From: KBS-83 sp051025295
Lineage (GTDB): Bacteria > Acidobacteriota > Terriglobia > Terriglobales > Acidobacteriaceae
Direction: 5' to 3' (one strand)
DNA: 64,000 nucleotides
NCBI GenBank assembly: GCA_051025295.1
Contig: JBMGJV010000019.1
Position 1 is the stretch's first letter; each line of letters begins with the position of its first letter. A model generated the notes under the pieces. The model saw only the letters and a program-made list of their open reading frames with translations. It ran no database searches and had not been told where the DNA came from. Shown piece by piece: positions 43,883 through 52,422 of this stretch. The position numbers were made by a program, and so were the translations under genes.

Positions 43883-45961
43883 CTAATGCAGCAGCGGCAG
43901 CAGGCTCGAGTCGTCATCCGTCCACAGCCGCAGACCTCTCTGCTCCTCCGTGGGATGAAGAACACTCGTCAGCTCTGGTGAGTGCAGAAACGGCTCGTTG
44001 CGCGTCATCAGCACCCACGTCGCGCGGAACTCGCCGAGCTGCTCATGCGGACCACTCACAACAGTGCGTGCCGTCAAGCCGGCCGACTCCGCCAGCAGGG
44101 CCAGCTCCGGCGCCAGGTTCACGTGCTGGTTCGAGATGTGAAAAGCGAGGATCCCATCGGGTGCCAGCTGCCGCTGGTACACGTCGAGCGCCTCGCGCGT
44201 CAGCAGATGGATCGGGATCGCATCGCCCGAGAAGGCATCGATCGCGAGCACATCGAACTGCTGCGGCGTTTCACGCGTCAGCGAGGCGCGCGCATCGCCC
44301 GCGGCAAACGTGATCGCGGCGCGTGAGTCGCGCAGGTACGTAAACAGATGCTGCGCAATGGGCAGCACCGCTGGATTCAATTCGTAGAACCGGATGCGAT
44401 CTCCAGGCCTCCCGTACGCAGCAATGGTGCCCGTGCCCAGGCCGACCACACCAATGCTGCGTGGCCGCTCACCGCAGCAGTAGCGCAGCGCGAGGCCGAT
44501 GCCTGAGTCCTCGGCGTAGTACGTCGTCGGCGTGTGCATCAGCTCCGGCGCAAAGATCTGCGTCCCGTGCTGGATCGTGCCGTGGGTCAGCGTGCGCATC
44601 GGGCCGATCTCCGGCAGATCGGCCTGCTTCACGCGCAGCGTACCGTAAAAGTTGCGGACAGAGACGAGCGTCTGCTGCACGTAGGCCAGGTGCAACAGCA
44701 CCAGGATGTACACCAGCAGAACGCTGCCAACCGACCACAGCAGGCGCAGCGTCGGGCCCATTCGCCAGGTCACGAGCAGCGCAACCAGCGCTGTCGCCAG
44801 AAATGTCACCGGCAGGTCGTAGTTAGCAGACGTGGCCAGTGGCGCCACGATGCCAATCAGGAACGCTCCCAGCGCTCCGCCTGCCGCGAACAGGAGATAG
44901 AACATCGTCAGCTCGCGTGGGCTGCGCGGGCGTAGTGCATACGCCTCCGTATGGCAGAAGAGACTGGCGAAGAAGAGCTCCAGCAGGAAGAACGCCATGC
45001 TGAGCGAGATCGGCAGCGTCACATCGCCGCGTGAGAGCAGGTACGCCAGACCCGCCAGCATCACGGACAGAAAGCGCAGCACCAGGCCGCGCGGGATCAG
45101 GAAGTCGCCCTGCCCGTCGCCACGCGGAGCAAACGCCACGATCAACGTGACGAGATACACCGAGAGCGGCAGCACCCACAACAGCGGCACCGCTGCAATA
45201 TTGGCCGTGATGTATTCGGTGACCGAGCTGAGCTGCATCGCGCCCACCATGGGCAGCAGCAGCCACAGCAGCTTGTCTCGACGGCTTGCAGAGTAGTCGG
45301 GAGGAGTCGCATCAACCGCCGTGCTTGCAACAGCACTGCGATTCGAGAATGCACGCGTCAGCACAACGAGCGGCGCCCCCACGCAGACAAACCCCGCTGC
45401 CCACCCCATCCGCTGCGCATGCAAGGAAAAGTGCGGTTCGATCACTGCCGGATACAGCGCGAGCGCAAGCAGCGACGCCGCATTCGACAGCGCATACAGC
45501 CGGTACGGCAGTCCACGGCGGCCCGTCTGCCCCAGCCAGCCCTGCAACAGCGTGCTGGTCGAGGCGAGCATTGCGAACGGCAGCCCGATCGCTGCGGTCA
45601 ACGCGAGCAGCAGATCCAAGAACGGATGCGCCGCCACACCAGCCAGCCGCATCGGCCGTATCGCCCACACGACGGCCGCAATCGCCGCAAGGGCCAGCAA
45701 TGCAATATGAACGGCACTCGCTACTCGAACGCGAGGCGACGTCGCCGCCCAGTGCGCGTACGCGTATCCCAGCAGCAGCGTGCTCTGAAAGAAGACGAGA
45801 CAGGTGATCCAGACAGCCGCAGAGCCGCCCAGCGCAGGCAGCAGCTCCTTCGCCGCCATCGGCTCCACAACAAACAGCAGGAACGACGCCAGGCAGATAC
45901 ATCCACTGACCAGCCACGAGAGATGCTTCAAAACAATCTGCTCCAGATGCAAGCTAGCCAT
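43883..45961 (-). CDS. Membrane protein fused to a spermidine-synthase-like domain
   Basis: A 692-aa protein (ATG at 45961; an in-frame extension to 46054 would overlap the engB promoter region). About 12 transmembrane helices occupy residues 15-440 (for example FLLFVVEPMAAKELLPALGG, the typical first helix of these fusions). A cytoplasmic Rossmann domain follows, with GVVGLGTGTIAAYG (cofactor loop), IRFYELNPAVLPIA (acidic strand end) and VLAIDAFSGDAIPIHLL, like spermidine synthases and related methyltransferase folds. Such fusions are common in environmental bacteria. Whether they make polyamines is unproven, and no speD-like gene is nearby. It is divergent from engB with about 100 bases between starts. 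Confidence 0.85.
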   Translation of the reverse strand: MASLHLEQIVLKHLSWLVSGCICLASFLLFVVEPMAAKELLPALGGSAAVWITCLVFFQSTLLLGYAYAHWAATSPRVRVASAVHIALLALAAIAAVVWAIRPMRLAGVAAHPFLDLLLALTAAIGLPFAMLASTSTLLQGWLGQTGRRGLPYRLYALSNAASLLALALYPAVIEPHFSLHAQRMGWAAGFVCVGAPLVVLTRAFSNRSAVASTAVDATPPDYSASRRDKLLWLLLPMVGAMQLSSVTEYITANIAAVPLLWVLPLSVYLVTLIVAFAPRGDGQGDFLIPRGLVLRFLSVMLAGLAYLLSRGDVTLPISLSMAFFLLELFFASLFCHTEAYALRPRSPRELTMFYLLFAAGGALGAFLIGIVAPLATSANYDLPVTFLATALVALLVTWRMGPTLRLLWSVGSVLLVYILVLLHLAYVQQTLVSVRNFYGTLRVKQADLPEIGPMRTLTHGTIQHGTQIFAPELMHTPTTYYAEDSGIGLALRYCCGERPRSIGVVGLGTGTIAAYGRPGDRIRFYELNPAVLPIAQHLFTYLRDSRAAITFAAGDARASLTRETPQQFDVLAIDAFSGDAIPIHLLTREALDVYQRQLAPDGILAFHISNQHVNLAPELALLAESAGLTARTVVSGPHEQLGEFRATWVLMTRNEPFLHSPELTSVLHPTEEQRGLRLWTDDDSSLLPLLH

Positions 45962-46065
45962 GCGAACGTAGCGACGGACCCTTGTACCAGAGCCGCGACC
46001 GCTCCGTCGTTCTCGCCATCGTGCCGGCATCACTACTGTGCGGGTCTGCGACAATCAGAACAACG

Positions 46066-46677
46066 ATGCGCCTTCTGCCGAAATTTCTGCTCTCCGCCCT
46101 CGCCCCCGAGCAGTTCCCTGCGCCGGGCCCGCCTGAGGTCGCCTTCCTTGGCCGCTCGAATGTCGGCAAATCGAGCTTGCTCAACGCACTGGTCGGGTCC
46201 AAGCAGGCGCATGTCTCCTCGACGCCCGGCCGCACACAGGCCATCAACTTCTTCGCACTGTATGACTCGCCCACGCTCAGCGAGCCGGTGCTGATGTTCG
46301 CCGACCTTCCAGGCTACGGCTACGCCAAGATTTCGAGATCAATCAGCGCCGGCTGGCCGCTCTTCATCGAGCCCTACCTGGCCGAGCGGCCAACCCTGGC
46401 GCTCTGCATTTGCCTGGTCGATAGCAAGGTTCCGCCGCAGGAGAGCGATGCGCAGCTCATCCGCTATCTGCGCAGCGCAGGGCGTCCCTTTCTCGTGGTG
46501 GGGACCAAGGCCGACCGGCTCTCCGGCAACGAGCGCACACGCTCGGCGATCGCGCTCAAGCGCGAGCTCGGGATCGATAATCTGTTGCTCTGCTCTGCGA
46601 AGACTGACCTTGGACTGAAGGAGCTCTGGGCCCGGCTGCAAGCGGTGGTGACGGAAGGCGGAGTCCGCGCCGACTAG
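46066..46677 (+). CDS. engB: Ribosome-biogenesis GTPase EngB/YsxC
   Basis: A 203-aa TrmE-Era-EngA-EngB-type GTPase. The ATG at 46066 is chosen because the family's N-terminal segment begins just after it (RLLPKFLLSALAPEQFP). G1 is GRSNVGKSSLL, G2 region STPGRTQ, G3 DLPGYGYAK, G4 GTKADRL and G5 CSAKTDLGL. It assists late assembly of the large ribosomal subunit. It is convergent with the pseudopilin gene; only 12 bases separate the two stops. Confidence 0.97.
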   Translation: MRLLPKFLLSALAPEQFPAPGPPEVAFLGRSNVGKSSLLNALVGSKQAHVSSTPGRTQAINFFALYDSPTLSEPVLMFADLPGYGYAKISRSISAGWPLFIEPYLAERPTLALCICLVDSKVPPQESDAQLIRYLRSAGRPFLVVGTKADRLSGNERTRSAIALKRELGIDNLLLCSAKTDLGLKELWARLQAVVTEGGVRAD

Positions 46678-46689
46678 CGTGCGCGCCTG

Positions 46690-47109
46690 CTACCAGGCGG
46701 AGTAGGGCTGCCCGTCGCTGCCCGTCGCATCGGAGCCGCTGTGGATGTCATTCACACCGGGCTCCGTCTGGTCCACATTCTGCAGCGTATCGTCTGTGGC
46801 GGTCACCCACGTCGTATCGCTGTGCGTCATGGGATCCACCGGGATCTTGCGCAGATACCCGCCCTGCACCAGGTCATCCAGCGACTGCGGCGCCTTTTCC
46901 TTGTCGGCAGTGTAGGCGTCGATCGCGCCACGCAGCACGTGCAGGTCTTCGCGGAGTACGGCTTCCTTCGCTGCCTTCACTGAAGCGAGATAGTTCGGAA
47001 TCGCAATGGCCGCCAGCACGGCGATGATCAGCATCACGATCATCAACTCGATGAGCGTGAAGCCGGCCTCACCCGACGCGCGGCGCACGCGCAGCCTACC
47101 ACTGGCCAT
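46690..47109 (-). CDS. Type II secretion/pilus pseudopilin (GspG-like)
   Basis: The 139-aa product has a prepilin signature near the N-terminus: GEAGFTLIELMIVMLIIAVL, with the peptidase site after Gly, Phe at +1 and Glu at +5, followed by the hydrophobic helix. The mature domain has the major-pseudopilin features KAAKEAVLREDLHVLRGAID, YLRKIPVDPM and a C-terminal aromatic tail (QPYSAW). That layout is typical of GspG-like major pseudopilins with an Asp-rich calcium loop. It overlaps the preceding pseudopilin gene by 14 bases and is last in a leftward secretin-pseudopilin operon. The ATPase and inner-membrane platform genes are not in this window. Confidence 0.9.
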   Translation of the reverse strand: MASGRLRVRRASGEAGFTLIELMIVMLIIAVLAAIAIPNYLASVKAAKEAVLREDLHVLRGAIDAYTADKEKAPQSLDDLVQGGYLRKIPVDPMTHSDTTWVTATDDTLQNVDQTEPGVNDIHSGSDATGSDGQPYSAW

Positions 47110-47581
47110 ATTTGGTCCCGTTCAGTGCTGTTCCCTGCGATTTGGAATAAACGTCGAACACGCTCTGCCCGCCGAACGAATCGCCGTTCGGATCATCCTG
47201 CATCGACCGCATGCCCCACTCTGCTTTGCCGGTCATCGGATCGATCGGAATGCGACGCAGGAAGCGCACCTTCTTGCCTTGTATCTCGACGCCCTTCACC
47301 AGTGTGTCGAGGTCCGGAGGATAGTTGCCGCTCTCCACCTTGGTCTGAATGCCGCCTTTGTCCGCGGCATCCTTGTAGGCATCGATCGCGTGCCGCATCT
47401 CCCACAGGTCGGTGCGCAGCTCGCGCTCCTTCTCACGCTTGATATTCCACCGCGCCAGCGGCACCGCAGCCGACGCGAGAAAGCCCAGGATCGCCACCGT
47501 GATGATCAACTCGATCAGGGTGAGTCCGGCTTCGCGCGATGCACCGGCACCGAACCGGTGCTTCTGGATGAAGCGAATCAT
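47096..47581 (-). CDS. Type II secretion/pilus pseudopilin, second copy
   Basis: The 161-aa product has the prepilin motif REAGLTLIELIITVAILGFL (Gly at the cleavage site, Glu at +5). The mature domain resembles GspG too (REKERELRTDLWEMRHAIDA, FLRRIPIDPMTGKAEWGMRS, ending NGTKYGQW) but is not a recent copy of the downstream gene. It lies 45 bases after the secretin stop and overlaps the next gene by 14 bases. Two GspG-like subunits in one operon suggest a heteromeric pseudopilus or different partners. Confidence 0.9.
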   Translation of the reverse strand: MIRFIQKHRFGAGASREAGLTLIELIITVAILGFLASAAVPLARWNIKREKERELRTDLWEMRHAIDAYKDAADKGGIQTKVESGNYPPDLDTLVKGVEIQGKKVRFLRRIPIDPMTGKAEWGMRSMQDDPNGDSFGGQSVFDVYSKSQGTALNGTKYGQW

Positions 47582-47626
47582 AGCTGCGTTCCTGCGCTGC
47601 CTTCCTGTGTTTGCCGAGCCCGGCCT

Positions 47627-50020
47627 CTACTGAGACTGGACGTGGACGATGGTGCCGGACGTGATCACCGGGAGCGCCTGCTGCTTGCTGTCCCGCACAG
47701 CCGCCTTCGCAATGCTCACGATGCTGTCTCCCACAGCATTCGCCTGGAACGTAAGGACGCACAAGGGGCCTGATCCGCTCACGCCGGCGACTCCGGGTGG
47801 CCGGGAGGCAGAGATCGCGACACCACCCGAACCGTCATCCCGGTGCACCAGCGCGACAGTCTGGCCATCGTGACCAAGGTACGTACCCGAGTCCACATTG
47901 ATCAGCGTCAGCTTGGTGCGGTCATACTGCAACTGGAGCGGCACCGAGAAGACATCCGCGCCCCCGGCGACATTCACCGCAAGCTGGAAGTTCTGCCCGA
48001 CCTTGGTCGGCGCCGCCGGTGCTGCCAGCGAAACAGAGACTGGAGCCGCATTGGCTGCGGGCTGGTCTGCTGCCGCGCCAGGCTGACCAGGGGTCGCGCC
48101 AGCCTGAGCAGGGGCCGCGCCAGCTTGACCCGCTGCCGCGCCAGCCTGACCCGGAGCCTGACCAGCGAGCACCTGGCCCGGCGTGACCGGAGCCTGCGCT
48201 CCCGCTGCGGGCTGAACTGCGGCTGCAGGCACGCGGATGGAGCCGATGCGCCGCAGCGAAATACTCGTACCCGTGCCCGTATCGATCTCCTGCAGGTTGA
48301 GCGGGTTCAATTCCTCACCGCGGACCACGTGCGGCACCAGCATGAACACGATCTCGTCCTTCGACGTGATCTTGTCATTGTTGCTGAACAGATACTTCAG
48401 CAGCGGGATCTGTGCCAGCCCGGGCGTGCCGGAGAAGTTGTTTTGCAGGCTCGTCTGCAACAGGCCACCGAGAATGCTGGCCTCCCCTTCCTTCAGCCGG
48501 ATGGTCTGGTCGACCACGCGCTGGCTGAAGATCGGCTCATTGATGCCGCTGATCGAGACGGTGCCATTCTCCTGCGTAATCTGGAGCTTCAGCTTCAGTG
48601 TGACGTCGTGATCGTAGTGAATCACCGGCGTGATCTCGATCTCGACACCCACGTCCTGGTACTGGAACTGCGTGTTCACCAGCGAGCTGACGACCGCGGT
48701 GGCCGCGCCGGTCTGGTACGAACCCGTAGCGATCGGAATCTTCGAACCGACCTTCAGGTCAGCCTTCTGGCCATCGCTCGCGCGAATGCGCGGATTCTGC
48801 AGCACGCGCGTGTCGCTGTCGGTCAGCAGCAGGTTCGCGGTGGCCGTGCTGATCGTCACCGCGACGTTGTTCGAGTTCAGATTGCCCAGCGTGTTCAGCG
48901 TCAGGCCATTGCCATTGTTGTTGTTCGTCGTCGTGCTGCCGCTGGTCGTGCTCGTGCCGTTGCTGTTGGTCGTGCTCGTCGTCGCGGTGCTGTTCTGCAG
49001 TGCCGCTGAGAACTGCTGCGGCAGGATGATGCCCAGGTTCCGCTCGTGGTTACGATTCACTTCGAGCACGGCCACATCCACGACCACTTCCGGGCGCGCT
49101 TTATCGAGATCGTCAATCAGCTTGCGCGCCAGCAGCAGCTCGTCCGGCGTCGCCCGCATCACGATCGCATTCTGGCTGGGCACCGCGTACAGCTTGCTGT
49201 TCGTGATCACGTTGCGCAGCGCCGTCTGAACGTCGTTCAGATCGTTCGTCTGTGACGCATTCGTCAGATAGAAGGTCTGCACTGCCTGCGCATCCAGCTC
49301 CGTCCGCTTCGCGCGCGTGTTCTGCGCCACGAAGATGGTGTTGTTCGTCACCGGACGCCAGAAGGTGTTCGTGATCACGCCGAGAATGTGCAGCGCATCC
49401 ATCAGCGAAACGTTTTGCAGGTCCACCTGCACGCGCTTGCCGGTGTAATCAGGATCGAACAGCACATTCACGCCCGCGATCTTGCCGATGGTTTGATAGA
49501 CCACCTTCGAATCTTCGAACTCGCGGATCGTGATCGGCTCGTTCGAAACCGCCTTCAGCTCGGCGGGCGCGGCCACATCACCAAGCGGCGTCTGGTCCTG
49601 CGGCTGCAGTGAGGACTCGCCCTTCGGCGTCGTCGCTACCTTCTCCTGCGTGGACTTGATGTCCTGCTGCGCCAGCTCATTGCCCGGATCGATCTCGAGC
49701 GCCCGCGCGAACTCGGTCAGCGCGCCGCTATAGTCGCCCTGGTCGCGCAGCTTCTCACCCTGGTGGGTGTGGACCGCGGCCGCGGTAAAGCGCAGCCGGT
49801 TGTAGCTGGTCTTGTAGTAGAGATTGCCCGGCTCCCTCTGGAAAGCCGAGGCATACGCGGCGTAGGCCGCAAGGTAGTCGTCTCGCGCTTCAGCAGCCTG
49901 GCCCTCTTTGTAGAGCGCCTTGGCTGACTTGCCCCGCGCTTCGACATTGCGTGTCGCGAGCGTCGGCAGCGTGAGCAGAAGAAGGACGAGCAGGGTCCAG
50001 CGTACAGTGCGTCGGCTCAT
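47627..50020 (-). CDS. Secretin (GspD/PilQ family) with TPR N-terminus and cohesin-like C-terminus
   Basis: A 797-aa outer-membrane secretin. The ATG at 50020 has GTGGAG four bases upstream and starts the signal (WTLLVLLLLTLPTLATRNVEA). Residues 30-130 form TPR-like helices (YAAYASAFQREPGNLYYKTS). N0/N1 ring domains follow at about 165-300 (VLFDPDYTGKRVQVDLQNVS; VVVDVAVLEVNRNHERNLGI). A Ser/Thr/Asn low-complexity stretch sits near 345-380. The secretin core is at about 390-580 (RVLQNPRIRASDGQKADLKV; EGEASILGGLLQTSLQNNFS; FMLVPHVVRGEELN). A Gly/Ala/Gln/Pro repeat linker (about 595-665) then leads to a cohesin-like beta-sandwich (about 665-797, VFSVPLQLQYDRTKLTLINV). It forms the outer-membrane gate for the pseudopilin system encoded downstream. 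The C-terminal sandwich is unusual for this family. Confidence 0.92.
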   Translation of the reverse strand: MSRRTVRWTLLVLLLLTLPTLATRNVEARGKSAKALYKEGQAAEARDDYLAAYAAYASAFQREPGNLYYKTSYNRLRFTAAAVHTHQGEKLRDQGDYSGALTEFARALEIDPGNELAQQDIKSTQEKVATTPKGESSLQPQDQTPLGDVAAPAELKAVSNEPITIREFEDSKVVYQTIGKIAGVNVLFDPDYTGKRVQVDLQNVSLMDALHILGVITNTFWRPVTNNTIFVAQNTRAKRTELDAQAVQTFYLTNASQTNDLNDVQTALRNVITNSKLYAVPSQNAIVMRATPDELLLARKLIDDLDKARPEVVVDVAVLEVNRNHERNLGIILPQQFSAALQNSTATTSTTNSNGTSTTSGSTTTNNNNGNGLTLNTLGNLNSNNVAVTISTATANLLLTDSDTRVLQNPRIRASDGQKADLKVGSKIPIATGSYQTGAATAVVSSLVNTQFQYQDVGVEIEITPVIHYDHDVTLKLKLQITQENGTVSISGINEPIFSQRVVDQTIRLKEGEASILGGLLQTSLQNNFSGTPGLAQIPLLKYLFSNNDKITSKDEIVFMLVPHVVRGEELNPLNLQEIDTGTGTSISLRRIGSIRVPAAAVQPAAGAQAPVTPGQVLAGQAPGQAGAAAGQAGAAPAQAGATPGQPGAAADQPAANAAPVSVSLAAPAAPTKVGQNFQLAVNVAGGADVFSVPLQLQYDRTKLTLINVDSGTYLGHDGQTVALVHRDDGSGGVAISASRPPGVAGVSGSGPLCVLTFQANAVGDSIVSIAKAAVRDSKQQALPVITSGTIVHVQSQ
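48030..48240 (-). repeat. In-frame Gly-Ala-Gln-Pro repeat linker inside the secretin gene
   Basis: The linker repeats units such as PGQAGAA, PAQAGAT and PGQPGAA, encoded by imperfect repeats of about 18-24 bases sharing GCCGCGCCAGC. Such tandem repeats can vary in number between strains. It joins the secretin core to the cohesin-like domain. Confidence 0.7.
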
Positions 50021-50241
50021 GGAACTCCACGGATAAAGGAAGCGATGAGGTGCATGCAAGTGCTCATGCACATGGACCGGGGCCCCGCTCCTGTTTGTGC
50101 TGTCGAGAGACGCCCTCACGTGCTTGCGTCTCCTGAATGAGAGCGCGCGCTCGCTGAACGGCGATTATAGCAAAGCGATACCGCCCGGGCCGGCCGCCCG
50201 GAAAGCCCTTCGATCTGCATGTTAACCTGACATTTACGCCT

Positions 50242-50784
50242 ATGGCCCGGCAGTCCAGTCATACCGTCGCGCCGTCCCCTCCGAAGAAGCCCAAGGAGCG
50301 GGACCCGGTCGCCGCAGGTAGCCGCGACGCCTCCTTCAACCGCGCCGCAGGACACAACTACTTCCTGCTCGATCGCTTTGAGGCAGGCATCGCCCTGCGC
50401 GGCACCGAGGTCAAATCCATCCGCGAGGGCAATGCCAACCTCAAGGACGCCTACGGGCTCATCAGGGGCGGCGAAGCTTTTCTTCTCAATGCGCATATCG
50501 GTCCCTACTCGCACGGCAACGCCAGCAATCACGAGGCCGTTCGCACCCGCAAGTTATTGCTCAAGCGGGAGGAGCTCAACAAGCTCGAGGGGAAGACGCA
50601 GATCAAAGGCCACACGCTCATCCCCACGCGGCTTTATTTCCGAAACGGCCGCGTGAAGTGCGAACTCGCCGTCGCCAAAGGCAAGCAGGACTGGGACAAG
50701 CGCGAGACCGTTAAGCGCCGCGAAGCCGACCGTGAGGCCAAAGCCGCCATCGTGAGCAGCCAGCGCCGCGCCGCCAACGGCTGA
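50242..50784 (+). CDS. smpB: SsrA-binding protein SmpB
   Basis: A 180-aa protein; the core from about residue 25 is typical (NYFLLDRFEAGIALRGTEVK, SIREGNANLKDAYG, then RKLLLKREELNKLEGK and LIPTRLYFRNGRVKCELAVA). The C-terminal tail is basic, as expected for ribosome decoding-centre contact. The N-terminal 25 residues are a Lys/Pro-rich extension. It delivers tmRNA to stalled ribosomes. Products tagged there go to ClpXP, encoded at 38124-40028. The tmRNA gene itself was not found in this window. Divergent from the secretin gene; no Shine-Dalgarno sequence is evident. Confidence 0.97.
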   Translation: MARQSSHTVAPSPPKKPKERDPVAAGSRDASFNRAAGHNYFLLDRFEAGIALRGTEVKSIREGNANLKDAYGLIRGGEAFLLNAHIGPYSHGNASNHEAVRTRKLLLKREELNKLEGKTQIKGHTLIPTRLYFRNGRVKCELAVAKGKQDWDKRETVKRREADREAKAAIVSSQRRAANG

Positions 50785-50840
50785 GCCCCTTGCCCATCCG
50801 GGCCTAGAATCGCTACACACTCGCAACTACCAGGAGCTAC

Positions 50841-52334
50841 ATGAAGACAGAACTGTCGTCCGTTGCGCCCGCCGCGGTCGAAACGGAGATGCTGGTCGCC
50901 TTTGCCCTGAACCGTGCCGACAAGAAGGACAAGCAGGCCCCTCCTCAGATCGAGCTGCTCACGAACGAGGCGCCGGTAACAGCCGCCGCATCGCAGGCCG
51001 TCAGCGGTCGCGAGTTCTCTGCCGGCTCGGGCGAGACCCTCCTGCTGCACCAGCCTGCGGGCCTGAAGGCCGCACGCCTGCTGATCGTCGGCCTGTCGAA
51101 ACCCACCCTCGCCGAGCTCCGCAAAGCTGCTGGCGCCGCGGTCCGCTTCGCCAAGCCCCGCGCGATTCGCAACCTCACTCTGCTGCTGCCCACAGGGGGC
51201 GAGTGGGATGCCGCACGCACCGCGCGCACCGCGACTGAAGCTGCCATCATCGCCGACTACGACTCCGACACCTACCGCTCCGATCGCAAGGACCGCAGCG
51301 TCGAGACGGTCACCCTGCTCGGCTCTGGCGATGCCTCCGCAAGTGGACATCGTGAGGGCGTCATCATCGCCGAGTCGCAGAACTTCGCGCGCACCCTCAT
51401 CAATGAGCCCGGCAATTATCTGCCGCCAACCGAGCTCGGCCGCCGCACCGCTGCCATGGCTGCGGAACTCGGCCTTCCCTGCGAAGTGCACAGCACAGAC
51501 AAGCTCAAGGAACTCAAGATGGGTGCCTTCCTCAGCGTGGCCCAGGGCTCGGCGGAGCCGCCGGCCTTGATCGTGTTGCGCTATGAGCCTGCGGATGCAC
51601 CCAAGGACGGGCCCGTGCTCGGACTTGTCGGCAAGGCGATCACCTTCGACACCGGCGGCATCTCCATCAAGCCGGCAGACGGCATGGAGAAGATGAAGTA
51701 CGACATGGCCGGCGGCGCAGCCATGCTCGGCGCCTTCCGCGCCATCGCGCTGCTTAAGCCGAAGGTGCGCGTCATCGCCGTGATCTGCTCTGCAGAGAAC
51801 ATGCCGAGCGGCACCGCGTACAAGCCGGGCGATATCACCACAGCCATGTCGGGTAAGACCATCGAAGTCATCAACACCGATGCCGAAGGCCGGCTCGTGC
51901 TCGCCGATGGTCTGCACTATGCGCAGCAGCTCGGCGCCAATCACCTCATCGACGCGGCCACGCTGACTGGTGCCGTCGCCGTCGCGCTCGGCCAGATCAA
52001 CGCCGGCGTCTTCTCGAACTCCGACGAAGAGTACGCGCACTTTACTCGCGCAGCAGAGCTCTCCGGCGAGCGCTTCTGGCGTCTGCCCGTCGAAGACGAG
52101 TACCGCGAACAGATCGTCTCGCAGATCGGCGACATCAAGAACACCGGCGGCCGCTACGGCGGCTCAATCACCGCGGCGATGTTCCTCAAGGAATTCGTCG
52201 GCGACACACCGTGGCTGCACCTGGACATCGCATCCACTGCGTGGAACGACGATGCCAAGAGCTGGATCGCCTCCGGCCCTACCGGCATCGCCGTTCGCAC
52301 CATCACCGAGTGGGTCCGCACCTACGCCTCGTAG
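50841..52334 (+). CDS. pepA: Leucyl aminopeptidase (M17, PepA)
   Basis: A 497-aa metallopeptidase; AGGAG lies five bases before the ATG. The N-terminal macro-like domain spans 1-170. The catalytic domain has GKAITFDTGGISIKPADGME (metal Lys and Asp), MKYDMAGGAAML, NTDAEGRLVLADGL (the M17 signature with Asp/Glu ligands and the catalytic Arg) and LIDAATLTGAVAVALG. It removes N-terminal residues from peptides in the cytosol, downstream of Clp and Lon. It is monocistronic, ending at the hairpin at 52359. Confidence 0.97.
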   Translation: MKTELSSVAPAAVETEMLVAFALNRADKKDKQAPPQIELLTNEAPVTAAASQAVSGREFSAGSGETLLLHQPAGLKAARLLIVGLSKPTLAELRKAAGAAVRFAKPRAIRNLTLLLPTGGEWDAARTARTATEAAIIADYDSDTYRSDRKDRSVETVTLLGSGDASASGHREGVIIAESQNFARTLINEPGNYLPPTELGRRTAAMAAELGLPCEVHSTDKLKELKMGAFLSVAQGSAEPPALIVLRYEPADAPKDGPVLGLVGKAITFDTGGISIKPADGMEKMKYDMAGGAAMLGAFRAIALLKPKVRVIAVICSAENMPSGTAYKPGDITTAMSGKTIEVINTDAEGRLVLADGLHYAQQLGANHLIDAATLTGAVAVALGQINAGVFSNSDEEYAHFTRAAELSGERFWRLPVEDEYREQIVSQIGDIKNTGGRYGGSITAAMFLKEFVGDTPWLHLDIASTAWNDDAKSWIASGPTGIAVRTITEWVRTYAS

Positions 52335-52358
52335 GCGCATCCGCAGGCAAAACGCAAA

Positions 52359-52386
52359 AGGCGGACGTCGTCACCGGCGTCCGCCT
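52359..52386. terminator. Bidirectional terminator between pepA and the convergent PfpI gene
   Basis: AGGCGGACG (52359-52367) pairs with CGTCCGCCT (52378-52386) over 9 bp with inner CG-CG pairs possible. It is flanked by CAAA on the left and CTGCCTTTC on the right, and is 24 and 36 bases from the two stops. Confidence 0.7.
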
Positions 52387-52422
52387 CTGCCTTTCTGCTG
52401 CGACTTTGTGCTCCGGCTGCGC

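Noticed and set aside
48030..48240. Repeats as a CRISPR array
   Set aside because: Units are short, imperfect, without regular spacers and in frame inside a secretin gene.
50021..50241. tmRNA or other RNA gene beside smpB
   Set aside because: The 221-base gap shows no tRNA-like ends or tag-peptide frame. It is simply the divergent promoter region of the secretin and smpB genes.
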